Positions 40,056 to 50,465 of a DNA stretch of 64,000 nucleotides are shown piece after piece. The DNA comes from Gracilaria domingensis. Taxonomy: Eukaryota; Rhodophyta; Florideophyceae; Gracilariales; Gracilariaceae. Within the stretch, counting starts at the first letter, position 1; each line of letters opens with the position of its first letter. Where the stretch lies: NCBI GenBank assembly GCA_022539475.1, contig VCMS01000052.1:168321-232320 (forward strand), read 5' to 3'. Both the position numbers and the translations under genes were made by a program. The notes under the pieces are model-generated. The model had not been told where the DNA came from. It made no database searches and worked only from the letters and a program-made list of their open reading frames with translations.

Positions 40056-42825
40056 ATGGGTGATCGACCAGCTTCCCCGACGGGGTGGTCAATGACGTTC
40101 GAACGCCGTGAAGGCGGTGCTGAAGAGAGTATCGCTCCCGCCCTTCCCGATGTGGTAGACCACGGGGGTGGGACGGCGTCGTTTCAACCGAATTACCACG
40201 TGGTTGATTCTTCGCAGCCCTGTTTGCCGTCCCAGACCGGTACACCCGTGTCCTTTCCATCGGGCGCTGAGGCCTCCGTGGTGGCCAACCACTTTGTAAT
40301 GGAGGAGCCGCACGACTTTATAAAGGGATATTCCGCTTCTGAAGTTTCCCCTTCATCGGAGGCCAACCGCTCGGTCATCGAAACTGCTGTCGTCCCGTCG
40401 AGGATGTCCGGCAAGACCCCTGGGGTAGCGCGCGGCCGTGGCGGTGGCATCTTCAAGCCTAACACGCGGTCGAGTACAGGCTCTCGTCAAGACCCTTACG
40501 GTCGCGGTGGGGATGATTCTTATGCGGCCGTCGCCGGTCCGAGCAACATTAACCCTCTTGCGGTCGCAGGTACGGTGGAAGCTCAACAGCTGAATCCTCA
40601 TGACCCTAACAGGACGCACGGGCAGCCGCATGCCCACTATGGTGCACGCTTTGCCGATATCTCTTCCGAATTGGTCGCTCTGAGGAACTGGCCTTTCCAC
40701 ATCAGTTCCTCCTTCTGTCCCTTGCGGTTCCGCCAGATGGGTCTCACGCAGTATACTACGATTGCCCGTTGGGATTTTCGCCGGTTGGAAGCGGTTCCTA
40801 TGGCCCCTCCTCCACCACGCAAGGGCGAGAAGCAGAGCCGGTTCGGTCGACAACAGTGTTTCCACGCGCGGCAGTGGCACACGAAGTTTCTATACTACAT
40901 CCCCGTGGCCATCCCCGTGGCCATACCGTCGGATCTCTCCTTCATCCGCTGCGATGGGGAGGTCCACTACTTCCGCCGTTTGGTAGACATCCTTCACCGC
41001 TTGGACGAACCTGCTACACACATCGAGGTCGATCTGGAGTACGTCGCGTTCGAGCGCCCTTTAGATACCAATTACTGGACTGACCGTGGGAGGTGGGCGA
41101 CCGACGCGATGGCCGAGAGCCGTGTTCGTCACCGTAACAACCGTACGCGGACAATGTTCCGGTTCCACAACGTTGAGTATTGGTCACAGAGCGACCAGAA
41201 CCGCCGGGCATGGTATGTCAATCGACCTTCTTGGTGGGACCACTATGAAGTATGTCAGTGGCTGGAAGTGCCGACCCCTCCGGTACTTGCGTACTTTGGT
41301 AGTAGCATCTCCCTTGAGAGGAACAACGCATATGCCGTTTGGTCAGTCGCGCGCAGCGAGTGGGACGTTATGGTAGCTATCCTCGCCCTTCAGACGTCCG
41401 TGGAAGGTGTGACTTGGGACACGCGCTGCCCTGACAAGTCTGTCGGGATCAGCGGACGTCAACCAGTTGGTGGCATCTTCAACATTCCAAAAGATGTGGT
41501 TGGCGATATTTGTGCCATGGGGGCTCTCCAACATCGTGGAGGGCACCAAGTATACGGCGCAGCAGTTGGACGGCTACCTCACGGCGGTAAGTAACCACAG
41601 TTGGGGGCCTGAACAGGGTTGGGATGTCTACAACCCAGAGGTTCATAGCATCGTGCCTCTCAAACAGCAGCACATGGCTGGCGAAGACCCATTTGGTAAT
41701 GAAGATACCGTGATGGTGGGTGCCGAGAACTATGAGTCCCCCGCGTTGCCTCCGTCAGCACCTGTACAGGCCACTCCTCCCACCACCGTGGCTGCGCCTG
41801 TCCCAAGTGGTCCATCCAACCTTCAGGCGACTGCTCATCCTCCCGGACGGGCCGCCCAGAGGCCTCTTCGGGTTGGTTTTCAGTCGCTTCCGGTGAATCC
41901 GGTACCCCCTGGTGGTGATAGTGGCGTGATACGAAGCGCCCTGGCTCGTCTCAACCACGCCTCGATGGTGAACTTCAACCGTTCTGGTCCAAATGGCATC
42001 CTCACCGCTGTGGATACTCTCACCAACTTGCTCCTAGTGGTCGCTCACCACGAGCGGCGGACTAGTGAGCTGCGGCAGTTCCGCGACTACTTTCAGCGCA
42101 ATCTCTACCGTGAGGTGACAGCCTATGTTGGTCAGTTGAGCAACCTCGTGGAAGGCCACGCGCCGTTACATCGACCCCCTGTGGAAAGTTTCAACCGGTA
42201 CGCTCCTGCGTCGCAGCAGCCTGCGACCCCGATGGTAGGCTTTGGTGGCCTTGTTACGTATCAACCGCCTGGTGGACCTCCTGGTGCAAATCCTTCGGCA
42301 CCCTTCCATACACCGCTTGGTCCTCATAACGTTCCTCTTCTTCCAGCAAATACTGGGGCGGGAGCACCAAGTGGTTTCCAAACTGGTTTCCGTTCGGCTC
42401 CGCTTCCGTCGTCGTCCAGCACTCCGATGACACCTGCTGGTCCTGGACCTTCGGGAGTTGGAGCGCCTCCTGGTCTGACCCCTGGTGCAGGGCCGTCCAG
42501 CGGTCTTGCCCCTCCACCGACCTCTGGTAGTATCCCTCCGACTAGCTTGCCGCCTTCCTTCCATCCACCCACTGGTCCTGCGAACACCTTGCCGGTAGTT
42601 AGCAGCGGTACCCCCGCGGGGCCTACTGCTTCTGCTCCATTGCCAAGTGGTGGTGCGCCAGCGAGCTCGGCTAGCGGTGGGGGCGGAAGCTCCGCCGGAC
42701 CTATGTCGGTGTCCTCTGGTCGTGGAGGTTCTGCTTCGTCTCGCGGGACGTCCCGTGGACGTGGTCGTGGTCGTGGAACCGGTCGTGGACGCGGACGTGG
42801 CCGTGGGTCTTCCAAGGCCTCCTAG
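40056..42825 (+). pseudogene. Element A antisense ORF (convergent to pol), one frameshift
   Basis: ATG 40056 opens a plus-strand frame that runs to about 41515, where a single frameshift next to a G run (CATGGGGGCTC) moves it to the next frame, open to TAG 42823-42825. Total length is about 923 codons. The middle (WW near 41235, then PPVLAYFGSSI and VWSVARSEWDVMVAILAL) aligns with element C's WW, PPCLSYIGS and WWGLVAGEWAARVAAFLL, which indicates distant homology. The last ~230 residues are Pro/Gly/Ser-rich and end in an RGG-type tail (SRGRGRGRGTGRGRGRGRG), a feature often seen in RNA-binding proteins. No membrane segment is seen. It ends 153 bp before A's pol terminus, tail to tail. Only one lesion is present, although A's gag and pol are heavily broken. 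Confidence 0.75.
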
Positions 42826-42978
42826 GTTACCTCGTGGTTAGCGCTTGTGGGCCCGTCTTTGACTAATAAAGTGTCTTGTGTTGTGCGTTATGATCTCTTT
42901 CCATTTTCCTGTTAGGTTGGTTAGTTAGCATTCCATGTGTCGTTTGGCGTTCAACGGCGTAGACATCTTCCCCCGCCC

Positions 42979-45900
42979 TTAGCGACGCGTACCACGTGAA
43001 GCAGTACTAGTTGGTGCGGGCGTTCGCCCTTGTTTGCGCCAGAATCGGATGATGAAGTTGTTAGGGATATGAACAGGTGGTTCCATAGAGTCGTGCTCTG
43101 GCGACCATCCGTACCATCTTACCCTGCAGCGGATACCCTTTGTGGTGTGTTCGGGACCTACAATGGTGACAATAGCACACTCCTGAGTGTCTACTAGAGG
43201 GTGTGACTCTTCCGCTTGGTCGTGGGGTGCGCGGCTCTCCGTGGGTGGTGTGACTTGTTGGTCTCGCCGTGGCTCGACCTCCTGTGCCGCTTGGGTCGTG
43301 GGGTCAGCCGTTACGGCACTGATGGAAGGTTGACCGCTCGGCCGACTCGTCAGAGGAGGGGCTATGGGAGACGTTTCTTCCCTTTGCCCTTCCCTCTGAG
43401 TTGGCTCACCTATTGGTTGTGTATGCGGTGCCGTCGTTTGTGCGACTTTGGAAATCCTGTCGATGGAGACGGTGTTCTTCAAGCCATCCATTATGACCGT
43501 AGCGGTATGCTTATCGGAGCGAATCACCTTATATGGTCCCGTCGACTTGGGTAGTATTTTAGAGTTGATATCCTCCTCAATGCGGATGTCTTCTTCCAGC
43601 TCCGCTGGGGTCGGTCGCTTACCTTTTGGTGGTACGTCGAGGAAGACCATGTCTCCTGCTATCACTTTGGTTACTCTGCTCACCGTTCGGTCGTTATCTG
43701 CTTTATGCCGTTCTTGCGCTGCTGTCATTTTGACTTTGGCAGCGCCCAAAGCGGCGCGTAACTTCCGGAGTGTGTTTCGCTTGACCTTCGCAGGTGTGAG
43801 TGTCCCTGCCGCTTCCGAGAGGTCGGGTCCGGGCTGGACGATAATGCCATGTGGTGTTCGTGAAAGTACCAGGTCAAACGGGGTTGTTTGGGTGACCCTG
43901 TGGACCTGGAGGTTATACGCATATGTCAATGGTTGGACATATTCCGACCATGTGGTTGGGGTCTCTTCAACATAGTGCCGTAGCCGTGCCACTAGGGTCT
44001 TAGTGAACCGTTCCACTTGGCCGTTTGTTTGCGGATGATAGGCCGTGATAAAGTAGTGCTTCACCCCTAGCATGGTGCAAACCGCCTCAAAGAACTTAGA
44101 AGCTAAGTTCGAACCATTATCGGTCAGTAGGTACATAGGAGCACCGTATGGGTAGACCCAGTTCTCCAAGAAGGCTGTCGCCAGTGTCGTTGCCGTTTGG
44201 TTCTTCAGGGGTATGGCCCTGGTGAGCTTCGTGACCCTATCGGTTATGAATACTAAAGCGAAAGCCCTCCAAGGTCTTTGGCAGGGGCCCCAGTATGTCG
44301 ATCGCGACGAATTCCAGGGGCCCCGCCGCCGGGAATAGCTTCAGGTACTTCCTGTGCTTCGTCACACCACCTCGGGTCTTAATGCACGAATTGCACTGAG
44401 CCCCATAGGTATATACGTCGTTAGCCATGTGCGGTCAGTAGAATTGCCTCTGAAGGGTATAGTACAACCGCGTGGCTCCAGGGTGTCTCGAAAGCCGTGT
44501 GTTGTGTGACAGATACAACACCCTTTGTCTTAATGGCTCAGGTACGACCTTCTGGAGAGCTCCGTCCAAAGGTGAGCGTCTGATGAGGTACCCATTGTGG
44601 TCGACGCCGAACTGAGAATCCTTCTTTCCTAGTACGTCAGCGAGCGTTTTGCACAACCTATCGGCCGATTGTTCGCGTAGGAATTCCTCACGGGTGATTG
44701 GAGCGTGTTCCCCTTCTTCCACAGGGAGGAGAGTCTCCACTACCACTTGGTACGTACTGTCATCATGCCAGTATCCCTTCAGAACTTTCTTTACCTCGTG
44801 GTTCGCTGATTCTATTGTAAAACATGGAATGTCGTCGTCCACAGGGTCAGTGTCCAATCCTTCAGTATTCAACCGGGACATTGCATCCGCCACTCGGTGC
44901 TTGACCCCGGGGCGGTAATGCCCATCGTACTCAAACTACGAGAGTCTCAGACTCCATCGGGCCAGACGACCCGATGCCTCCGCCAAACCTAATATCCACC
45001 TCAAGGAGTCATGATCCGTTCGAAGCGTGAAGCGCACACCATATAGGTAAGGACGTAGCATGAGCATACTCCAAACAACCGCTAGGCATTCTTTCTCCGT
45101 TACGGTGTAGTTCTGCTCTGCTTGGTTCAGAGCTCTACTCCAGTACCCAATTGGTGCGAGCGTGCCGTCCTCCTGTTCCTGCATGAAGCAGCAACCTATT
45201 TGGGCGTCCGACGCGTCTGTGTTCAGCGTATACGGGAGTCCCGTTTTGGGCAGTGCCAGTACCGGTGGGGAGAGAAGCGCTGCTTTCAGTGTGTAGAAAG
45301 CCTCTACCTCGTCTTCTTCCAAGTGGTCAAAGTGTGTGGGTTGCCTCTTCTGCAACCTCCAGTTCAGGGGTGCAGCTATCTTTGCAAAACCCTTAATGAA
45401 CCGCCGGTAGACGTTACATAGACCTATAAAGGATCGTATGTCCGTCTGCGACGTAGGGAGCTTCGTTTCCTGTACCGCTCGGATATTCCGTTTGGTCACT
45501 TCGAGTTTCCCGGGGCTCATTGTACGCCCTAGGTACTCTACCTCTTGGTTGAAGAACATACACTTGCGTAGTTTGAGGGTCACGCCTGCCTCCTGTAGCA
45601 ACCGCAATACCACTTGGACGTGTGAGAAGTGTTCCTCAATGTATCGCGAGTAGATTACTACGTCATCTATATATACCAATGCGGTTGTCCACTTCACCTT
45701 AGACAGTATGATGTCTAATGCTCTTTGGAAGGTAGCTGGGGCGTTTCGCAAACCGAACGGCATACGTAAGAAGCGATACAGGCCTGCATGGCATGTAAAC
45801 GCAGTCTTATCACGATCACCCTCTGGTATTTCGATCTGCCAATAGCCGCAGTTCGCGTCCAGTGTGGTGAAGATGTTCGCATCTCCTAGGGAGTCGATGC

Positions 45901-47245
45901 ATTCATCCATCCTCGGGATGGGATATGAGTCCCTCACCGTTACGGCGTTAAGTTTTCTGTAGTCAATAAAAAACCTCATATGGGTCTCTCCTGGTTTTTG
46001 GACTAGCACTACAGGGCTAGCCCATTCCGAGTTTTCCGGCTCTATAACCCCCTCGCGGAGCATCCGCTCCACCTCCTCCAGCTCTACCTCACGGGCCTTA
46101 TGTCCCGCGCGGTATGGCTGTTGGTGGATGGGACGTGAGTCCGGTTTGAGGTCAATCCTATGCTGGGTGGCCTTAATGGCTCCCAGGTTACCAGACCACA
46201 TGGTACTGAATGGCTCCAAGAGTCCGAGGATCCGAGCTCTGAGCTCTTCTCCTTCAATTCCTATACTCTCTTCCCTTTTCCAATTGGTCACTGGGTCGAG
46301 CTCCAGTTTCGGGTCTTCTCGCTCAGCTAGTCGCTGCACCATATGGTCTGTTTGCGACGAACTGGCACTGCCTCCCTTCTCCTTAGCGTCCACGACCTCG
46401 TGTGACCATTGTGGTTTTATCGTAAAGATCGTACGAGGAGCCGGTAGGGCCAGACCAATTACGGTGTGCTTTGACAACTTAACCGGGCGGTTGCTGAAGT
46501 TACTCAGGTAGACCTGAAACGGTTTTGTCGGTATGTTATCGACTATACCATTTGCCATTAAGGTCATATGGCGTTCAGCCAACCGTCAGTGGTTCTGAAT
46601 AGATAGCAGGCCAGGTTGTTGGCATGTCACCTTCACTACTAAGTGGTTCATGGGCGGTATCGTTACCGCCTTTGCCAGTCACACCTTGCTGGAGAGTGTA
46701 TTTTCCGGAACGGGTTGGCGGCGAATGCTTTTCTCCGTGGGAGATGCACCCTTGTGGTTACCAACGATGGCGATACGGGGACCATTGTGGAACAGCACTA
46801 TTTTGGAGCGTGGGAAAATCGCCCTGACGTGCTGGTCTATAAAAGTCGTCCCGAGGATACAGTCTGTTGCCAGTTGGTTAACGACGATGAAACGGACTCG
46901 GACCTTCATGGTGTCAATCAATACCATTATGGTAAGCGCTCCCATGACGGTTAATGATCTGTTATTGGCGTCAACCAGTGGGTTAGTTAGTGTACATGGC
47001 TGAAGCTTATTAAGTTGTCTGTTAGTTAGTAGTTTGGCATTCACCAGATTAGGTCCTTCCCCGGTGTCCACGACAGTGACGCATGGTAACAAGTGGTTAG
47101 AAGTAAACCCGAGGGTGACGTTTACCTTATAGTTACTGTGCTTGAGGAAGCATATGGGTTCGGTGCCATCCATGAGGCTCTCCTCTCCTGTAACCAATGG
47201 GTAATTGCCCATACTTGCACCACTTGGTTCTGGAAGGCCCTCCAC
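42979..47245 (-). pseudogene. pol: Element A protease and pol remnants
   Basis: Minus-strand pieces in order are: protease (47245-46679, VVDTGEGPNLV), RT and RNase H (46582-44936, with VYIDDVVIYS and NTDASDAQIGCCFMQ), an inter-domain piece (44893-44435), integrase N-part (44428-44237, CNSCIKTRGG and FVAIDILGPL), and integrase core plus C-terminus (44169-42979, LLTDNGSNL, TNGQVERF). The end is a chromodomain-like segment (RCRVRWYGWSPEHDSMEPP). Breaks are stops at 46679, between 46679 and 46582, at 44936 and at 44435 (TGA replacing the Trp of the usual FYWP motif), plus a frameshift near 44240. Sequence is clearly diverged from B and C, so A is a separate subfamily. Confidence 0.88.
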
Positions 47246-47757
47246 CTTCGGACAGTTGGGGAAGGCCTCTATCCGAACTGTTCGGCGTTTTCCGCATGCG
47301 GGGCGGGATCCGTTTGGTCTTGCTCCGTAATGATGTGTACCGGATGTGGTGTGGCTCCATTGGGGCGCGCATTTGCGTGTCCCATGCCTGCGCTCCGCGC
47401 TGTGGGCTCAAATATATCCTGGTGGTTCTGCTGGCAAGCAGTCAGGAGAGCGTTCCTGTTCTGCGGAGCCACACTTGGGCACGCTGTTGCCAAGTGGTGA
47501 GGCGATAAACAGAATCAACAGAGGAGATTACCGGTTGTAGAGTCCTTCATCGCGAGCGACGACACGCGTGATGGGGGACGACCTCCAGTCGTTGCTACAC
47601 TCCGTTGCTGCGGGGGTGGTCCTCTATCACCATATTGGTTGAATGGCACCGCTAGAACCGGACTGACCGGCGTGGATGCCTAGGGTGATGGAGTTGGGGT
47701 TTGCTTCGAGGGGGGCTCGCTTGACACCGAGCTAGACCAAGAGGTGTTACTGCGCGA

Positions 47758-49413
47758 TCAGGTGTTTGTCGGTGCATGCACCAAGTGGACGGGATGAACC
47801 TCCGAGACATATTGTGAGGATGCCTCATCCGTAGTGGTCTCCTCTTCCTCTACGTCAAACACTGACCGCCTGGTTCTTCCTTTCTCCTTCGATGGTTTGC
47901 CAAGTGGTGCGGAGTCTTTCCTGGCGCCTGACCGAATGGTGTCGCGTAGTCCCTGTGCATGTCGGGCTAGTGCGTTGTAGTCGACCGTGCGGTTGGTGGC
48001 TAGGTAGTTACGAACCTGTGATGGGATAGATTTCGCCATGTTGTCGGCGTACATCGATTTCAACCTCTTGGTAGTAAAGAAACTTCCACAGCGGGAGGCT
48101 AATGCCCATAGAGAGCGAGCGAATTCCAATTTGGTTTGTCCCGCGCGCTGGCGGTACGCAAGCACCTCTGCGTACGCCTCCTGAATTACCTCATCGGTCG
48201 CGTAGGTTTCCAGTAGAACGTTAACCACCTGTGGGTATGTCGTCAACATTTCCGTTGGTATTCGTCCACCGCCATGGTGTTTCCTTGGAGGCGGCTACTG
48301 CGCAACGCTCTAGATTGACCAGTTAGGTAGAATTGAAACAACCATATGGCTGCTGCCTCTGAAAACCCATTTTGGTCACAAGCGATCTTGAACCTTTGAA
48401 GAAAATCAATGATCGCGATAGGGTCGTCCCCGCTAAAGCGAATCTCACCCAATTGGAAACGAAACTTCCTATGATGCTTCGTTATCTTCTGAGCTACCTC
48501 TTTGGTATACTCAGCATGTCTGTTCTCCAACCTATAGGTGCGGTAGTCAACCGCTCTGGTGAATAAATCATTCAGCGGTGTAAGTACCTCTAGATCAGTC
48601 TCCTCGTCGGAAGTTGAGTCCGAATCATTTTACCGTTTGGTTTTACCCTTGCGGGAGTTCTTCCCTCACTTCAGGCGAGAGTCCTTCCTCTTGCGTCTAG
48701 AACCTTTACGGTCGTCGTCTCCTGACGAATCCGAATCGGTGTCTGAGCACGAAGAATCCGAGTCCGACCGGCGACTCTTCCTCTTTCCCATTTTGGTCTT
48801 CTTCTTCTTACCAGTTGGTTTGCGTCGACGCTCGTCTCCTGAGCTTGATGAATCTCCACCAGGGTCTCCACCGCTTGGTCCTGACGGAGCTACACCAGTG
48901 GGTTGGGGGAGGTATACGTACCTCAGGCCCTCCATGCCAGCAGGCTTTGCCCCTTTCCCCATGCGGTCGATAAATCCTTCACCAATCTGTTGTGTAGGAA
49001 GGTTAGGATGGAGAATACGAAGTGGTTTCGTGGCCTCTACAGCAGGGTGAGGAGCATGCTTCATGAGAGAGGCCTGGGCCACCATCTCAGGTTGAAGCTT
49101 AGCTCCCTGCTGCTGCAAAGCCAGCATAACCAATCGGTCAATGTGGCCTCGTACCTCGTTCTCGAGGTACTGTAACACCACCACGGGTACCTTGTCGAGA
49201 ATCTCCTGAGAAGCTCGATCTCTACCACTCGGGTGATCTCGTTCAGGTCCAGCCGCGGCCCGACTGGGACCTTAATTTGGTCTACCACTGGGGTTGCTAC
49301 TGGAGCGGGCTCTTCCGTTGCGGAGCCTGCTCTTCCGTCCACTTAGTCAACCGGGGAAGGGTCGAGGGGCCCCCAGCCTCTCGGTCTACCTTCTTCCCTT
49401 TAGGTGGGCGTTC
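47758..49413 (-). pseudogene. gag: Element A gag, 3' portion (split by element C)
   Basis: Gag continues here from its 5' fragment at 61337-61456 across the C insertion. Pieces are: a frame carrying RLTKWTEEQAP up to 49297; 49342 down (VVDQIKVPVGPRLDLNEI); 49184-48666 (coiled-coil-like, then a Ser/Asp/Lys-rich run); 48530-48243 (FRFQLGEIRFSGDDPIAIID, the capsid-like core equivalent to FSGxDPILxLDFL in B and C); and 48249-47758. At least three frameshifts and a stop at 48666 separate them. The nucleocapsid region between 47758 and 47245 is too decayed for a zinc knuckle call. Confidence 0.75.
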
Positions 49414-50386
49414 TGTGGGGCAAACTCGGAAGAGTGAAACCCACCAGACTGTCCGAAGGTCCGCTCTCGTGAGAGATGGCAGACCAGTGACAGAGCCCTC
49501 TGTACCACCGTAACTCGGTTGTAAGGCCGAAGTGGCACTGGCTATACCTACAGAGGTGCTAGGCCACGTGGTGAGGAAACGATGAGAAACTCCAGAGATG
49601 GGGTGGTATCGGCAACGATGAAACACGACCAACGACAGGTGTAGTCCCGAGAGGGAAAGCAACAGAAAACAACAACCAAACAACACCCACACGCGACGGG
49701 TAGGGCCTCCTCGGCACTGTGCCCGGAGCGGGGCGAGATCCTCCAACGGTAATGCACGGGTTTCCGTAAACACGGCAAAACTCTATACAGAGTCGGATCA
49801 CTTCGTAATCTAGTCCTATGCCTCCTCGGTAGGACCCTCAGGTCCCGACATCAACGACAGATGTTCCTCAAAGGTACCGAGAGGGTAGGACCACCGTAAC
49901 CAGACGTGGCTATACTCGCGAGAGTGATAACCCACGTAGGCGGTTGGCGCCAGAGCCTCACTCGTGTAGAGTCCACTCAGGAGAGCGCTACTCGACAAAG
50001 AGTTCACTTAGAAGTGCTCGGGTTGACTTTACAAAGGTGCTCGCGACGACGAGGTCGAGCTCACCTAAGTAGGTCTAAACTAACTATGTACACGTGGTGC
50101 ACACCCGCAGGGGTCCGTACACGTGGCTAGCCCAGTTTCAGGCACCTCAGGTGCACTACCTATTGTCCCGTAATATGCACACACACGGTAGTGTAGTACA
50201 CGCGTCCACCTAGCGGTATTGGCCAGCAATGGCAACCCTGATTACAGGTAACTGTGGGAAAGCCATTCCAAAAGTAACCGCCAAAATTGGGTCCAACTCA
50301 TAACTCTTCGAGTGCATCCTCGTATCACTCCCCTGAGTATATGAGGCGCATCATCCTGATAACCACGCAAAATGCGTTGCTCTACA
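49414..50386 (-). repeat. Element C 3' LTR (left copy)
   Basis: Plus-strand ends are TGTGGGGCAAACTCGG and GTTGCTCTACA. Read on the minus strand it begins TGTAGAGCAA, the same ten bases as element B's LTR. GTATATGAGG near 50337 on the plus strand is a possible TATA-like site about 130 bp upstream of the antisense ORF start. Confidence 0.9.
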
Positions 50387-50399
50387 TCTCCCCCTCCTT
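50387..50399 (-). other. Element C polypurine tract
   Basis: The minus strand reads AAGGAGGGGGAGA directly before the 3' LTR. This is the standard plus-strand DNA primer site of an LTR element. It also lies in the leader of the plus-strand antisense ORF. Confidence 0.8.
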
Positions 50400-50465
50400 A
50401 GAGCCGAGAACGACTTCGAGGCTGAAGTTTTGTGCGAAACGCAAGTACGTAAATACGTCACAATC

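Noticed and set aside
42324-42815. Pro/Arg-rich minus-strand ORF of 163 codons
   Set aside because: It is the complement of the Gly/Pro-rich and RGG tail of element A's antisense ORF; the composition is fully explained by that.
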